Below are positions 25,101 through 38,000 of a stretch of 64,000 bases of DNA, piece by piece (the stretch's first letter is position 1; each line of letters starts with the position of its first letter). The notes beneath the pieces were generated by a model, which saw only the letters and a program-made list of their open reading frames with translations, made no database searches and was not told where the DNA came from. The DNA lies in the NCBI GenBank assembly GCA_032718565.1, contig JAVGVS010000041.1:439501-503500 (forward strand), in the 5' to 3' direction. Made by a program: the position numbers and the translations under genes. Origin of the DNA: Distichodus sexfasciatus (Eukaryota; Chordata; Actinopteri; Characiformes; Distichodontidae).

Positions 25101-25459
25101 TGAATATTATCACATTTAATTCATTCAGTACATTCCCTGATGATATTAATCAACTTAATTAATAATTTCTATTTTAAACTTCTGTGAATAGTAGATGTCA
25201 AATTGTTGTGTGTGTGTGTGTGTGTGTGTTTTTTTTTTTTTTTACATATTAACAACATATTACATTATTTTTAGTTAAGTGTTAGAGATGGTGTTGGTTC
25301 AGTTTCGCGGGCGTTCTCTGGATAGAAACTGGTAACTTGAAGTTCTCCTGCATTGCGTAAGATCTAGAACCAACAGATCTCTTTAAAATGAACAGCGTGT
25401 AATTCACCACATAAAACTTTTATCAGTTTATCTATCAGTAAAGTACATATATATAGAGC

Positions 25460-25469
25460 TTCTTTTGAC

Positions 25470-25538
<69 letters not shown>

Positions 25539-25557
25539 CACTTGTAAGTCAAAAGAA
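25460..25557. repeat. (AT)n tract inside a perfect 12-base inverted repeat
   Basis: TTCTTTTGACTT (25460-25471) and AAGTCAAAAGAA (25546-25557) are exact reverse complements and bracket about 60 bases of nearly pure AT. Confidence 0.85.
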
Positions 25558-27527
25558 ACTTTATTGTCGTAATGTTCGGGCAAGTAACTAGTTACTTCCA
25601 AAATAGTTGTTTCAAAGTTATTGGTCACATTACAATGTTGCTGGTTCTGGTACTCTTACACCACTTTTGAGTTACTTTTACCAAAATAACTGTGGACATG
25701 GCATTCTAAAATGCTACTGCAGCTCATTCTACATCCAGTGGAGAGCGATGTCTCACAGTGTTGCTAAAAACTAAACAAAACAATTATATATATATATATG
25801 TTTGGGTTTTGAAAATCAAGTTTACCTTTCAGCACTATGTTATTCTTGTATAACTATGTAACAAATAACTTTTTAATCTTGAATATGTTTGCATATTCAA
25901 ACCAGCATTGATTCACTTTGTCCATGTTAATTGAAAACTACACTGCACCTGAACATTAAAAATATCGTTCTACATGATTTTATAGTCATGCAGACATCAC
26001 ACTGTACTGTATCTTCATATGAATATTTATGATAAAATGGGAATTTAGTTTGTAATGTTACATGGTGAACTGCTAGATACTTGACTGAGTGGATTCTTTA
26101 TGAAAGCGACTCCCAGCCCCGGACGACGCATAGGTTGCGAGCTGCCAGTGGTTAGGTTTGGGACGCGGCCGCCATTAGAGTATTTGATTTAAATTGTCAA
26201 AAAAAAGGTGTCCAGGTGTAAAGATAGACGCTTCGTCCCTGTAATTCACATTTAGAGATCCCGGACAATTCTAAAACCCCGGCCGGACGAAATTTCCAGG
26301 TCTCAAAAAGAAGACATGTCCGAGGAAAAGAGGACCTCTGGTCACCCGAACCAAAAACAAAAGTAGAAGCGCCAGTGTGTTGCAGCAAGTTACAGCTTGT
26401 TAAGCATATACCAGGTAGCATTTCAAAATACAAAAAGAACTTTAAGAAAGTATTATGTTTTGCTTTACGACAGGGGACAATTAAAACTTGTTTTAATGTT
26501 TTAAATGATTTACAAACCTTTCCTTTGCGGTGTGTGCGTGGGTCCGCGCTCGTGTGTGTGGGTGGGAATGTGTGTGTGCGTGGGTCCGCGCTCGTGTGTG
26601 TGGGTGAGAATGTGTGTGTGGTGGGTGTGTGGGTGTGGTGTGATGTGCAACACGTACATTCCGTGAACACAAGAAATATTTACGGTAAAAGGGAGTGGCT
26701 TTCATTCTACTACTACTACTACTACTTCTACTACTACTACTACCAAATTAGGAGATATATAAATGTGTGCATTTAGTAAAGAAAAAGCCACGGCTACCTT
26801 GTCCTATATAATCTTTTCTTTCATTTTCGTTTAGACCTGAAAACCTTATTTATTAATCCTCAGAATCAGCTCCAGAGACTCGCTGGTGAGTAGAAGGCAT
26901 GATGACATGCACATGAAAACATGCTCATAGAACATATGCATTCAAAATGGTTTAAAATTATAAATATATTTCAATAAAGTTTTTTTCCTACAAAGTGGTG
27001 AAAACATATGATTGTTCACACAGAACATGTGGGTCAACATAATCAAAAGCAATACTTTTGCTGAATGAAGGGATTTTGTGATCAGTATTTACAATACAAT
27101 GATCAGTTTTCAATCTCCTGTTGCTTGTATGTGTCCTGTAAAGATTTTTTAACACGTCTCTACAGCTAAGTCAAGAGGCAAAACCATGCACCTGTCAAAT
27201 GATAAATGCATATGTAATTGATAATTGTCATAAATCAAAATAAACTGAATATTGCAAATGAATTGAACTTATTATGAATAGCTTACTGTAAGACATGTAC
27301 AGGAAAAAATTTAAATGTTTGGTCTGAGTAATATATGGACTCAATGTGTAGATATAATTTTGTAGAATATAATTATGATATCCTAAAATGTAACTGGTCC
27401 AGATAGTCTCTATTATAGAAGAGCTGAATATGGGCTGGAGAGCTACTGTATGAGATCTTGGATATGGTGTTGTGAAGGATCCATTCAACTGAATACTTCT
27501 GACACAATAGCACTGTATCACAATCAC
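25558..27527. other. Spacer between caspase pseudogene and caspase gene
   Basis: No gene. 26180-26350 holds a dispersed repeat whose minus strand reads GGTGACCAGAGGTCCTC, also seen near 30268. 26528-26617 has two tandem copies of a GC-rich minisatellite containing GGGTCCGCGCTCGTG. 26708-26745 is (TAC)n. Confidence 0.45.
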
Positions 27528-27533
27528 TTTATT
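27528..27533 (-). terminator. Candidate polyadenylation signal of the CARD-caspase gene
   Basis: AATAAA on the minus strand about 270 bases past the stop codon at 27799. It is a plausible 3' end but not verified by transcript data. Confidence 0.35.
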
Positions 27534-27798
27534 CCACAAATCATTTTGTCATGTAGCGATCTGCTTGACAGTTCAGTGCTGGCTTTAGTGTAACAAATTT
27601 GTATAAAATTGATTAAAAATTGTGTAAAATTAGAATTGTTTTTAAAAGAATGATTCTTAAATTTAACATGTTCCTTATCTAGTTTACAATTGTCAATACA
27701 AATACTGACTTTAGACTGGCTTTGTAAGATTTAAAAAACCTGGATGAAAAGGAACAGAAAATCTGAATTGCTCCCCAGCGTTTATAAAACTGCTGTTA

Positions 27799-29442
27799 TT
27801 AAGAGGTGCTGCTGGACGTGTTGGGAACGTGGAACACCAACTTCTTCCTCAGAGTCACCTTCTGGACTGGCATCTGTATGGCTGTTTTATCTTTAAGCCT
27901 ACCCTCTTTTCCACCAACTTCCTCATTGACACAGATAAGGATTGACTGGATGTCTTCACCCCTTGGAAAAGGACAAAAATATATAAATGAGGGAAACATC
28001 ATGACTTTATTGTCTGTAGACCTGAGCCTTGTTTGCTTGCTACTTACTTTGGACAGTGATGTTTGAGCTGTCTGCATAAAGACTGAATAAACCAGGTGCC
28101 TGATTGAGGTTCTCTGACCGAGAAGTAGCCTTTAACTGTTGACCTTGCTACAAGGAAATCTCCATCTACTGGAAGGGAAATCACCTGAACAATATCCATT
28201 TCCATTCCTGCTTCCTCTTCCATTTGCTCCGCTGTGAGGCTATCGGTATGGATTTTTACACCTGACTGAAACTCTTTCCCGCGGCACGCCTGGATGAAGA
28301 ACACTTTGGGTTTATTGGCGAGGCTTGGGCAGGAATTTCCTCGAAATGGACCAAAGATCTCCTCGCTGGAGATGATGCCGCCATCAATGCCATGTACGCC
28401 ATCGGAGGAACCATGGCTAAGTATGCAACATACAAAACAGTCACCATCATGGTTCTTCTTGCTAAACTCTTTCAGGAGGTCCTTCATCTGTGCTGCAGTT
28501 TGGTCTTTTTTCACCTCCACAGTAAATCCCAGCCAGGAGAACACGTCCTTAAGTGATTCTAGTGAGCAGAAAAGCAAAATGCAAGCAAAGTTTTTCACAT
28601 CTATTTTTTTTACCTTATATTATGTATATTATTAACTTTTTAAAATTATGTGTCCTATTATACCTTCATCCTTATCTGTGCCCCTCCTTTCTCTGTGGGG
28701 AGGGGCAAACGTCTCATTGTTGATGATCAAGCACAGGCCACGAGGTAAGCTGGACATTTTATATTCAACAATCTAAAAACAGAAACAGAGTATTTTGGTT
28801 AATGTCACAAATTCAACAAATTTCTCATGACATCCAAAATGAAGAGGCAAAACACAAAGCACCAATGTTGCCAATTTAGCTACTAGATTTATTTAACAGA
28901 ATTGGGGACTTAAGCATCTAGCAACAAATGACTATGTGACGTCATTTGGTGATGTCACATTGGAGACCTTTTGAATATGCCTTAGTGACGTTGACAATGC
29001 TGCAAAGAATGATAAATGATATCTTGAATCACCTCACTGGATGCCTTGGCAGGAAAATCTGGGGGAAAAACAAAATCATAATGAACTCTTTCAAGCACCA
29101 GCCTCACAGAATGTAAGTCCGTCTCACGTAGAAGGTAAGGGAATGTGAGGTATTACCTTCGAATGCTGAAGATGTAGAAAGCGATTTAAGGTCTGGGAAA
29201 GTTTCTTGCATCTGTTCTTGCTTTAAAAGTTTCAAGAAATCTTGACATTTTGCGTCCCCCTTGCTCATCACTTTGTCTATAAGTCCAGTAATAATCTTCT
29301 CATCTGTGTGATTGGAGTGGTTAAGGTTGTTGTATTCACGTTGGGTGATGATGCTCTTCTGCTGGACATGCTGCAGGACGAAGCTGGCATCTGCAGACAG
29401 AGTTTCGATGAGGAAAACCTTCTTGCCCCGAATGGTCTGCAT
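27799..29442 (-). CDS. CARD-containing caspase-8-like initiator caspase, five coding exons, 364 aa
   Basis: Coding exons: 29157-29442, 29033-29058, 28664-28772, 28048-28558, 27799-27961; all phases join. Residues 1-95 form a CARD (starts MQTIRGKKVFLIETLS), a homotypic recruitment domain. The peptidase follows: PRGLCLIINNETF (about 109-121), CFVCCILSHG with the catalytic His at about 189, and FFIQACRG with the catalytic Cys at about 232. The inter-subunit linker contains IHTD-S, a likely self-cleavage site. The small subunit has GTWFIQSLC and ends near TLRKKLVF. The body is closest to caspase-8, but two death-effector domains are replaced by a CARD and the active site is QACRG, not QACQG. This matches the CARD-Casp8 type described in non-mammalian vertebrates, sometimes called casp20 in zebrafish; I leave the symbol blank. 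The ATG follows an acceptor at 29454, so an upstream non-coding exon exists. All active-site residues are present. Confidence 0.87.
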
Positions 29443-29453
29443 TGTGGGAAATC

Positions 29454-31320
29454 CTGTGGAAAAGGAACTACACAAATGAGTTCAACCTTTTGCAATGTGT
29501 AATATATGTATATTTAATGCTCATATGTAAAGCTACTTATAATTTTCTAATTACAGAGGATTAAGAAGCAACTTCAGGTTAACAGCCTGCTTTGGGTTTA
29601 GCTGGGTTTGAATCTCTGACCTCTTGGTTCTTTTTTACATTGGAAAATTGAAATCCTTAATTCCTCATATTTTATAAATGTAGTTAATTATTGTTGGTCA
29701 TGTTGTTGTTGCTCCTGTTGTTAATCTGCCACAAAATGCAGAGATGTATTTACAGATTTTCTACAGACAATAACAGGACATTAAGAATAAGCTAATATTT
29801 GTCTTCTACTTACATGCTCAAGTGACTAAGGGGGAAGTTGTGGTAATGTATTAAAACGAAGACAAGCAAGAACATCAACTGTACTGTTTTTATTCACAGA
29901 AATTAAGAGTCACAATGAGTCTGTGGTCGTTACTAATGTGAACTAAAGGGTTAAAAAGTGTAACTAAGATCCTAAATAATTAAAGGTGAGTAACATGAGC
30001 CAGGTAAGGCCTCGCCTGTAGTAACGCGGTCCCAGGTGAGAGAAGAACAGGACAGCAGCACCGTCCCAGGTAAAAGACACCATTTACTAGAACGTTCTCT
30101 TTAATCACATTTATAACATGATTATTAATGTGGCGTGTTTCTGGCGGCAAACTGAAACTAAACTCAAACTTAACTTTCATTTTGCGTCGTTCTGTACAGC
30201 TTTTAACCAAGCAAATGGTAACGAAGGTTGAGGACAGAAGATGCATTTCTGTAATGTTTAGTTAGGGTGACCAGACGTCATCTTTTCCTCGGACATGTCC
30301 TCTAAAAATGTCATTCTCCCTCAGCCTCAAATATTTAGGGAGTCCAAGCACGAAGCGCTGGAACCCTATTGTTTTTGCTCGGATTTGTTTGTTTTTTTCT
30401 TAGCAGCAATGCCTGTAGGTGTCATCGGTGAGAGAATTTGGACTTTTGAGTCTCTGAGGATTTGCTTTTGGGCCAAGAGCGCTTTAGTGCCAATTGTGCG
30501 CTGTGCTTGGACCCCTGGATTCGCCGCTCACGGCTATATTCTTACATTGGATTTCAGTTGCGTTTCCCGGAGGCATGTACAAACTATTTCTCCCTCCTCC
30601 TACTCACTCCCACTTGCTTTTCTTATAGCCTTACTGCAGAAATCGAGTGGAACTGAGTAGGGCGAAGAAACTAGTCTGGTCAAGCCCCAGGGAACCCCCG
30701 ACCCGCTGCCAAGTGTCCTCTTGACAAACCTAAATGTGGTCAAGTTTAATGGAACAGTTTGGAGGTTGCATTACGTAGATATTAACTTTAATGCTAGTCC
30801 ACTGCAACAACAACCCTACCGCACTGCACAAATACCCCAGCTGTGTCCATGAGGCTCTGTTTTGGGATGAATCGAGCGCAACCGCACTTCTTTTAGGATC
30901 CTGAAGACCTCAAGATTCAGCTCTTATCCAGAATACCGCGTCTTCACTCTTTCTGATGAGAGGTGAAATGTCTTTAGGACGATTAAAAACAGAGAGAGCT
31001 GCGCCGCACACGATTCGAGACCTCAAGACCAAACTACACGTTCAGATCATCACATGTGTTTTACGAACCTCAATAAACCGCCAAAGATTCCGCTGTGGAC
31101 CCGGTTTTGTGTGACAGGGAAAGAGCTGTCTATCCTCCAGAAGTGCTTTCATGAAGTGATGCGTTTCCTTGTAAGAATATGTGGCATGAAGAACAACGCA
31201 GAAAAACCCGCCTTACCGTCTGTTAAATTAGTGGTTGCCAGATTGACGCGTTTTACTCGGGTTGCCAAGTCATCTTTTTATAGGAGGCGATACTGATTAC
31301 ACGCAGGTAAATACCGTCCA
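29454..31320. other. Spacer between the CARD-caspase and dytn
   Basis: Upstream of both genes, which are divergent. 30268-30560 is a dispersed repeat (GTGACCAGACGTC, then GCTTGGACCCCTGGATTCG). 30680-31290 is mixed in composition with a possible minus-strand TATA box (about 31275-31283). No coding exon is supported. Confidence 0.4.
31217..31283 (-). promoter_or_regulatory. Possible TATA box and non-coding first exon of the CARD-caspase gene
   Basis: The minus strand reads CCTATAAAAAG at about 31275-31283. About 30 bases downstream a short segment ends at a good donor (GACG|GTAAGG, exon edge 31217). The caspase start exon has an acceptor at 29454 and so needs an upstream non-coding exon. The pairing is inference; no transcript supports it. 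Confidence 0.25.
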
Positions 31321-31324
31321 TAGT

Positions 31325-31358
31325 CTTTACTACTACTACCACTACTACTACTACTACT

Positions 31359-31411
<53 letters not shown>
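31325..31411. repeat. (ACT)n/(ATC)n compound microsatellite
   Basis: ACTACTACT units run into about 18 ATC units. Confidence 0.9.
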
Positions 31412-31412
<1 letters not shown>

Positions 31413-31696
31413 GATACATTTTATTTATACCACACTTTACATTTATAATAAATTTCCAAGTGTCTCATGGTCAAATATCATTAAAAAATATATGTACTGT
31501 ATATAAAACTAACAACAAATAGCTAAAAAGCAGAGCAACCAACTAGGTTAATTAAAATTTGTAAGCTCTGCAAATACTGTATATACTGTTTTGAGTCCCT
31601 TTTTAAAACGCTCAGTATTGGTGCCCTTTTGGCATTATCGTGTATATTGTTGAAAGTGAAAGTGAGCAACAATGCATAAGAATCAAGTGTATAAAG

Positions 31697-31945
31697 GAGT
31701 GGTTGGTAGTCTAGTCGTAGTTACCTACAGACCATTGGGCCTGTGAGCAAGGTCCTTAAGCCCAGGCTGTTCCAGTGATTGACTGTCTTTGTAATCAGAA
31801 AATGTACATTGCATTTAATTTAAATAAACACACCACAGTAGCGCACACAACGCACCACAACCAAATGTCCATTTCTCACTTCTGCGACCAAGCGTTCACA
31901 GGGCCAACTCCCTAACAATTATACTACCAACTGTCCCAACTTGAT
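31697..31945. repeat. Fragments of SINE families B and A next to dytn exon 1
   Basis: 31697-31820 is a plus-strand family B copy (GTTGGTAGTCTAGTCGTAG). 31835-31937 is a shortened minus-strand family A copy ending CCTAACAATTATACTACCAAC, 100 bases before the dytn start codon. Confidence 0.65.
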
Positions 31946-32041
31946 AACAGTGCCTGGTAAATTACCTAAAATGTTTTAGATGTATGTATACGGCTATGTC
32001 TTGTAAATAATATTTGTCTCAATATTCAAAAGCTTGCTCTT

Positions 32042-35000
32042 ATGGATCTGAACAGAATAGGTAAGTTTCACTACATAGTTCTGATATTTAAACAGAAGAG
32101 AAATATTTACATATGAAACAATTCCAATTTTTTTTACAGAATTTTAGTCCATAACTCTAGTGTTTAAACTGTTACTCAGTGACACAATGTTTTTGATGAT
32201 GGTGGGGTGTGCGGTTATGCGGTTGTTTCATTTCCACAGGAGGTCTGAACGAAGTTCGTCCTGCAGTTTACCGTGCTGCTCTGAAACTACGCTCCCTACA
32301 GAAGCTATGCCAGAGTGAGTACACCATCCCAGTGTGAATAATAGCCACAAATTAGATAATAAATGTATGAGGATGTGTTACATTTGGTCGGTAGTTTCAT
32401 GTTGACCCATATAACATATGTGAACAGTAATATGATTGTTAATATATATAACAGAGGACAGTTTTTTATGCATATTTCTCACACAATGTATTATTAAGGC
32501 TTCTTTAGTGCCTTTAAACCAACTTTGCACCCTACAGTCAACTTCATACCTTATATTAGCTCAGATGCCATATAATAAAATCATTATTGTTAGTATTATT
32601 AACAAAGAATGATAAATTCAGTGAAATTGTGAGCATTGATGGACTCTTAAATATATGAACATACAAGGGGGGTTGTGGTGGTCTAGTGGTAGAATAGTCA
32701 CCTCTGGACCAAGAGGTCATGGGTTTGAATCCTACCTCCTACATTACCATCACTGGGTCTCTGAATAAGACCCTTAATCACAAGTTGCCCAGGCAGACAG
32801 CCCGTGTAATCTGCTAAATGCTGTAAATGTGAATGTGAATGTGATGTAATAATATCCTTAAAAATGCCCATGTAGTATAATCACATCTTCACTATAACAG
32901 TCATAACTTTGTAAACACAAGCTGTTCAACACACTTGTTTAATCTACTCAATCTTCTAGAGATACATTAAGAAACTTGAATTTTCAAATTCAGTATGTTT
33001 TGGGTTTTTGGTATTATTTTATTTTACAAGAATATAGATTTCTGTTAAAGGTTAACATTAATAAAATAGCCTTTTGTACTGGGTGTTCCATCAGATCAGA
33101 CAGGCAGCAGACTTAATGGCAGTTTTTATTGTGAGTAAAGGGTTGAAAATTCTTTACACTTCTGGCATTACTAGGGTTACCACCTTCTTTTTAATGGTCT
33201 GTCCCCAGGGGAAAATCACTCTCCTGGAACACTGAATGTCATAGGTCTGATGCATGAAGAGCATTTCCGCTTAAAGGCAAAGTGGTGGTCGGGTTGGTGA
33301 AATGTCCAGGTTTTTGTCAGACCTTGGTGGCAACACTAGGCATTACTATTATTTATGCTTCTGTTACAGTGCATTTGGTAACACTTCAGGACTTGGGTCC
33401 CGTCCTCCATACCATCAGAGATTCCGGGGACAATGCAGTAAGTCTCTCCAGGGACATTTTGAGGCAGAGTCTGGAACAACTCTTCACGACCTCCTCAAAG
33501 ACACTGCCTGGACAGTTTGTTCCAGATGCTGTAGAGCAGACTGTCAGACTTCTCTTCAAATTATATGACAGGTAAATTAAACCACAACCTGGTCTGTGCT
33601 CGTAAACAATATAAAACATGTTTGTAATGTAGTAAATCTGCCTCTGCTGCAGGGAAGAAACCGGCTTTGTCATTCTGCGATCTGTGGAGGCCGCTCTGGT
33701 TGTCCTTTCAGGAGACACTCTCTCGGCCAAACACAGAGGTCTGTTTTTTTATATTTGTTTTGTCCAAAGGTCAGATCACAGGCACAAATGTGTTATATGT
33801 GTGTAACTGTATTTAACAAGTTTATCTCTAAATATTTCTGAGCCTAATGCTGCATCTGAACTCCAGCAACCAATTTTTATTTACACACAAATACACACTC
33901 AACAATTTTAGGTGTGTTTAATCTAGGTTAATTTTTGCAATCTGGAATATTAAGGAAGCTTTCCTTGCTTTTCCCGCAGCTCTGTTCCAACTGGCTGTCA
34001 GCAGCAGTGGGCGGCGAGGCCCTGAGTACGGGCAAATCAGCTACCACGGTCTCAGGTTCCTGCTGCACGACCTCAGCCAAGTAATAAATTACTTAAAAGA
34101 TAAAGATGAGTGTGGGTCAGGAACAGAATTCTCTGACCTTTTTTACATGTTGTGCAATATGTAGCATACTTTACCAGTTTTAACTTAGATCATAAATATT
34201 CACTTTAATTTTCATTTGATTCAGGTTGGTGTATCTCTTATCTAAGTTCCATGATCTCTTTTTTCTTGTATGTTTGCTTGTAAAGATTCCTGCAGTGGTT
34301 CAAGAGAGTCATGTGTTCGGAAACGTGGAGACAGCCCTCCGCTCTTGTTTTAGTGGAGTATGAGCCCATACACACACCCAAACACACACTCAGTCAGGCA
34401 GTTTGTAGCCTAATGGTCGCCGGTTCAAATCCCAGGTTGTGGTGTACTGTGTGCTGTGCTGTGGTGTATTCTCAATGACAAATAATCACTCAGCACAGCA
34501 CTGCACATAATGCACCTCACAAGGCAGTGTGACCCGTCTGTGAAGGAACAGTGCTTGAGAATGGCACCCTACTCATGAGTACCTCATGGGGAGCTTTACC
34601 GATCCCGGACTTGAACCGACAACCTTCCGATCACAGGGTCAACTCCCTAACCATTACACTACCAACTAACCCTTGTAATATGATTTACTTGACTCACATT
34701 ATTACAGCATGTTTTCTGGTCTAGAAAAAAAATGGCATTCACATTGTTTACATTTTACAAGGGACGCACATTAACACAAAAATATTGGTCAAACATGTCA
34801 TTAACTTCTTTTATAAATATAAATTCTTTTTTTAAATGTCTCTCAAAGGTTACAAAGCATTCTCCAGCACATTTTACATCATTTTTAGCAAGTATGTGTT
34901 GTGTCTAGCCTACCATGCTGCCATACTGGTTCATCATCTGTAAAAACTACTGAACAGCACCAGCTTTTCCTGAAGCAAAGCATAACATTCTTCACCACAG

Positions 35001-38000
35001 CCACATTCACTCACTGCTGCAAAGATTTTTCCAAGTAGTGTGACCGCCCCCTAAAACAGTGGAAGCATTACGTTCAACCTGCACATGGAGGGAGGCTCAC
35101 TGGGACTTCTTCTTTGTGCAGGTGATTGGTGGAGGTATAGGGGAGGAGCAGTTTGTGAGCTGGCTTCAGTCAGAGCCTCGTCTGCTGCTGTGGCTGTCCA
35201 CTCTTTACAGGCTGTCGGTCAGTGAGGACGTGCAGCACAGGGTTCGCTGTCACACCTGCAAGGCCTTTCCCATTACTGGCCTCAGGTGTGTGTGTGTGTG
35301 TGTGAATGTAAATTTGTATATATCTCACTTTACTAGGTAGCTCTTAAATATACTTGTTTATGTTTATGTAACTCCTTAAGCAATGTTACAGAAAGTTTGT
35401 CATATAAATGAGTGACACGTTAACCACTTAAAACCAGAGAGTCCCACTGCAAACAAGTAATATCTCTTTAATAGGGCTGTAATAGCTGCCCCCTGCTGTA
35501 ATCTGCTGCGGATACAACATATTTTTTAACCCCTCTTGTTTAATACATGTTTAATTAAACAGATTATGCATTTTCACAAACAGTATAATTTGGAGAAAGT
35601 GTTTTTAGCACCATCTTTACTATGTCATAACAGGCCATACTGTCTGCAAAATAGTACCTTAATATATAATACTATATCCATCATGAATAACCACCTGTCA
35701 GTGATCTGATGACGATATAACAGAAAGCCAGACGTTCACAATCTGCCAGCGGCCAGGTTAGGCAGCAGTCAGACTGTTATACGATTCGGACAGGGATCTG
35801 GTTAGGATATGAACCGAATGCCAACTTTTCACAGTCTGCCAGTGATCCGGTTAGGATGTAGCAGATGGCTAACTTAGCCATTAGCCCGTGTAGCGTGGTG
35901 GTTAACCCAAACGCGGCTGAGAGCGCAAGTAGGTAGGATAGCCACGCGAATTGATCTAAGAACTCTCTTATGCGATGAGCTAGGATTACCACAAATAATC
36001 TGCGTTCTAGCAACACACACTCGGTCAGAGAGATGAACCAATTAACTGAGAGTACTCACAGTTGACGCCAACAGGGTCGGAAGGTGGGCTGATTGACTCA
36101 ATGACAGAGCGATGCACCACGAGGAAATGACTCCTTTTATGCTTCCTGAACCACGACCAGCCACTTCCGGGTCCTACTACCGGCCGCAGGAAGCAGTGTG
36201 CGTGACACCACCCTTCATAAACCACTCATGATAATGAACATATTTAAATGTTTTACACACCTCAAAAACACTTTGTATTTCTGACAAAATGTTATCATCG
36301 AAATAGGATTAGACACTTATTTATATTTCATGTATTAGTTTTAACTTGAACATGGTGGCGCAGCGGTTAGTGCTGCTGCCCCACAGTGATGAGGTGGAGT
36401 TTGCTTGCTCTTCCTGTGTTGGTGTGGGTTTCCTCTGGGTGCTCTGGTTTTCTCCCACAGGAAAAGTTTTGGATAATGAATGAAAGGAATGAATGACGCC
36501 CGCATCAACCCTAGAACCTGAGAGCCTGTCGAGGAAGTTATGTAGGAAATATGTGCAATTACAAGTTGTAAAAATATAAATGTGAATGTACAGTATAACA
36601 CTGGCAGCAAGTCATTTTTTTTGTATTTTTACAACAAGCATACTGTATTTGATATTTATATTACAATATTTTAATGCCTAAATACAGTATGTCACTGTAA
36701 AAGTATGGATATTTTAACATCAGTAAATATTTGTCATTTTTCAGAACCCATACTTTTTGGCATACTTGAATTACAAAAAGGAAGCAGCAGGACTTCTCTG
36801 TAAATGTATTTTTTGGAAAGTAGTTTACATTTCTCCCTCTTTCAGCTACATTTATATACAGGGATGAACTGGGACTGTAAATGGCCCTGGACTTTTAGGC
36901 ATCCCTATGGATTTTACTTGACAAATGATGGCATTAGCGCCCCCTGCTGTTGTTGGCTGTTAGACTCGCTAAATCTGAGTCCAAACGGCCGTTCTGGACT
37001 TTTATGCTGTATATCTGTATCTTACAGCCTATTTTCCTGTCACCACGGTGTGGTGAAATCAGGAACAGGTTAATGTGCATGATAGTGATGTGCGGGTCGA
37101 CCCGTGACCCGCGGGTGCGGGCGGTTTCAGGGCAGACATTTTTAAAATATCGTGGGTGCGGTGCGGGCGGGTCAAAAAGTTACAAAACGCATTTCATTAT
37201 CGATCAAACGTGTTGTAAACGGGGTTCAAATTATCTCTTCTCTCGATGCTGGCAAGAGCAGTGCTTTGCGTTCCTGCAACCAGCGCATCGAGCGAGCGTG
37301 CGTTCAGTTCAACAGGTCGCGTGCTGGAAGCGCCTCGAAATAGGCTAAACCCCGGCACGGTGGATTCCATCATCTTTCTCCACAGTGCTTCCAAACAGCT
37401 GTTATAAATGCAGTCGGCGTGTATTTTTCTATTTTGGAGTTTTCAGTTTGTAGGATAAGCTACTAGTTTGGTGGAATATCACAGTCAAGTTTGCTCTGCT
37501 CTACTTCATTTTAGACAAAATGAAGTTAAAAGAAGACCTAAGTTCTACTAAGTTCATTCAAATCTGATAGAGTTCTCAGATCTGATGTTACATCAGATGT
37601 TACAGTTTTGATAACTAGTGTGTTTTGCGTACATGCGCGCTTGTGTGTGTTTGTGTGTGTGTGCGAGAGAGATGTCTTGCGTGCAATTTTCCACAACACT
37701 TTAATAAATAACAACGTAAAAATCCATCTGTCGGTTTCTTTGTTGTTGTTTGGTACACAGTTAATCTTGCATAAAATTGTCATCATCTTCAATGCGAATC
37801 TAGCACAAATCTATGTCATCTATGGGTTACAGTGTCACAAATGACACTTCATTGGTAGGTTCCATGGCAATACAGGCTCAGTGGTGTTTGTTTTGTTTTT
37901 TTTCTCCTCGGGTCAGGTCAGGTTTTGGGTCATTATCCACGCGTATTTTTGCGGGTTGGGCGGGGCGGTTTGGATCTCCTGACGGGTCGGTTTGGGGCGG

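Noticed and set aside
26197..26776. Thr/His-rich and Tyr-rich open frames
   Set aside because: Translate a GT-rich minisatellite and a (TAC)n run.
31054..31296. Open frame starting MCFTNLNKPPK
   Set aside because: No family match, no splice partner, and it overlaps a possible promoter on the other strand.
34393..34460. tRNA-like box at this and many other SINE heads (for example 301, 39081, 57857)
   Set aside because: B-box-like motifs sit in repeated units with SINE bodies and no proper acceptor stem, so these are not called as tRNA genes.
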